NCBI GenBank assembly: GCA_011523725.1
Contig: WTGD01000013.1
Location: forward strand, 1-6,294
Source: Nitrospinota bacterium
GTDB lineage: Bacteria > UBA8248
Reading direction: 5' to 3'
DNA: 6,294 bases
A program made the translations under genes and the position numbers. The stretch's first letter is position 1. Each line of letters starts with the position of its first letter. This document shows positions 5,672-6,294 of the stretch, one piece after another. The notes under the pieces are model-generated. The model did not search any database. It worked only from the letters and a program-made list of their open reading frames with translations, and was not told where the DNA came from.

Positions 5672-6294
5672 ATGCGCACGATCCGCAAGCACTTCCTTCT
5701 TGTTGTTTTCCTGGCGCTCCTTCCGGCGATTCTTCTGCCGGGAGCGATGGACGCCGCCCAGGAGATGGGCGGAGGCACTTCGGTGGCCGGCCATATTCCC
5801 CGATCCGCGTCCGATATCCTGCGTCCTGTCGCCGTCATCACGCGGCGCGACATCGAACTCTCGGGCGCGCAGAACGTGCGGGACCTGCTGTCGAGCCGAG
5901 CGGATTTCAACATCTTCGGCCTCTACCGGCCATACGTCGCGAAAGGCCGCTACGCGGTACTCATCAACGGACGCCGCGCCGGAGGTTTCGACAACGAGTC
6001 GTTTCCCCTCTCGGCGGTCGAGCGGGTCGAGATATTGGGTGACAACGCCGCCGCCCTCTACGGCGGGGACGCCGTGGGCGGGGCGATCAACATCGTGCTC
6101 AAACACGATTTCAAGGGTTTCGAGGCGCAGGCCGGGGCGGGTCGTCCGAAACTGGACGGGGCTGATTCCGAGCAGGGCAGCTTCGTGTGGGGAGGCGCGT
6201 TCGGGCGCGGGCGCGCGGTAGTCGGCCTCGACGTCGTCCGGCGCGAAGAGATACGCGACGCCGACAGGGACTACTCCCGGGGCACGTGGATACC
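5672..6294 (+). CDS. TonB-dependent outer-membrane receptor, N-terminal part (runs off the window)
   Basis: The visible 207 codons are open to the window edge and encode the start of a TonB-dependent receptor, which imports a scarce ligand such as a metal chelate, vitamin or glycan across the outer membrane using energy from TonB. Residues 1-29 are a Sec signal peptide (MRTIRK, hydrophobic 8-22, a cut probably near 29). The plug domain follows: PVAVITRRDIELSGAQNVRDLL (52-73), VLINGRR (96-102) and SAVERVEILGDNAAALYGGDAVGGAINIVLK (114-144), all typical of the fold. The first barrel strands begin near 149. The stretch between LL (73) and VLINGRR is about 22 residues, shorter than usual, and lacks the common IRG motif. 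No obvious TonB box is seen in 30-50. The rest of the roughly 600-900 aa expected lies outside, so the ligand cannot be inferred. Confidence 0.9.
   Translation, partial: MRTIRKHFLLVVFLALLPAILLPGAMDAAQEMGGGTSVAGHIPRSASDILRPVAVITRRDIELSGAQNVRDLLSSRADFNIFGLYRPYVAKGRYAVLINGRRAGGFDNESFPLSAVERVEILGDNAAALYGGDAVGGAINIVLKHDFKGFEAQAGAGRPKLDGADSEQGSFVWGGAFGRGRAVVGLDVVRREEIRDADRDYSRGTWI

Noticed and set aside
5576..6106. Minus-strand frames opposite the receptor gene
   Set aside because: The plus strand clearly encodes a plug domain with a signal peptide and a good ribosome site; the minus-strand peptides have no such support.

Overview
The window looks like chromosomal DNA of a GC-rich Gram-negative bacterium. 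The evidence is a TonB-dependent outer-membrane receptor, a lipoprotein with a lipobox and a periplasmic binding protein with a Sec signal peptide. The phylum cannot be fixed from this sequence. All five complete genes and the one partial gene lie on the + strand. The intergenic spaces hold small hairpin-forming dispersed repeats.

Layout: positions 1-492 carry no credible gene. They contain two clusters of inverted, hairpin-forming repeats (about 13-272 and 334-461). A promoter-like site (493-521) leads into a three-gene operon encoding a sugar-type (ribose/CUT2 class) ABC importer: permease (581-1561), double ATPase (1566-3071) and periplasmic binding protein (3104-4009). The operon ends in a strong intrinsic terminator (4043-4083). 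The three proteins together form a complete importer in which the binding protein captures solute, the permease forms the channel and the ATPase powers it. No catabolic enzyme or regulator is next to it, and several of the binding protein's pocket positions differ from the ribose-binding pattern, so the substrate is unknown.

Positions 4084-4376 are noncoding, with another repeat hairpin and a perfect 14-bp palindrome. A two-gene unit follows: a DUF309 family protein (4377-4805) and, 9 bp later, an unrecognised lipoprotein (4815-5372). A 299-bp gap then holds an abundant-type repeat hairpin (5466-5493) and a possible promoter. The last gene (5672 to the window end) is the N-terminal part of a TonB-dependent receptor with an unusually short plug domain; its barrel lies beyond the window.

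I found no mobile-element gene, CRISPR array, tRNA or rRNA, and no clearly new multi-gene system. The points most worth a second look are the unassigned importer substrate, the shortened receptor plug and the DUF309-lipoprotein pair.
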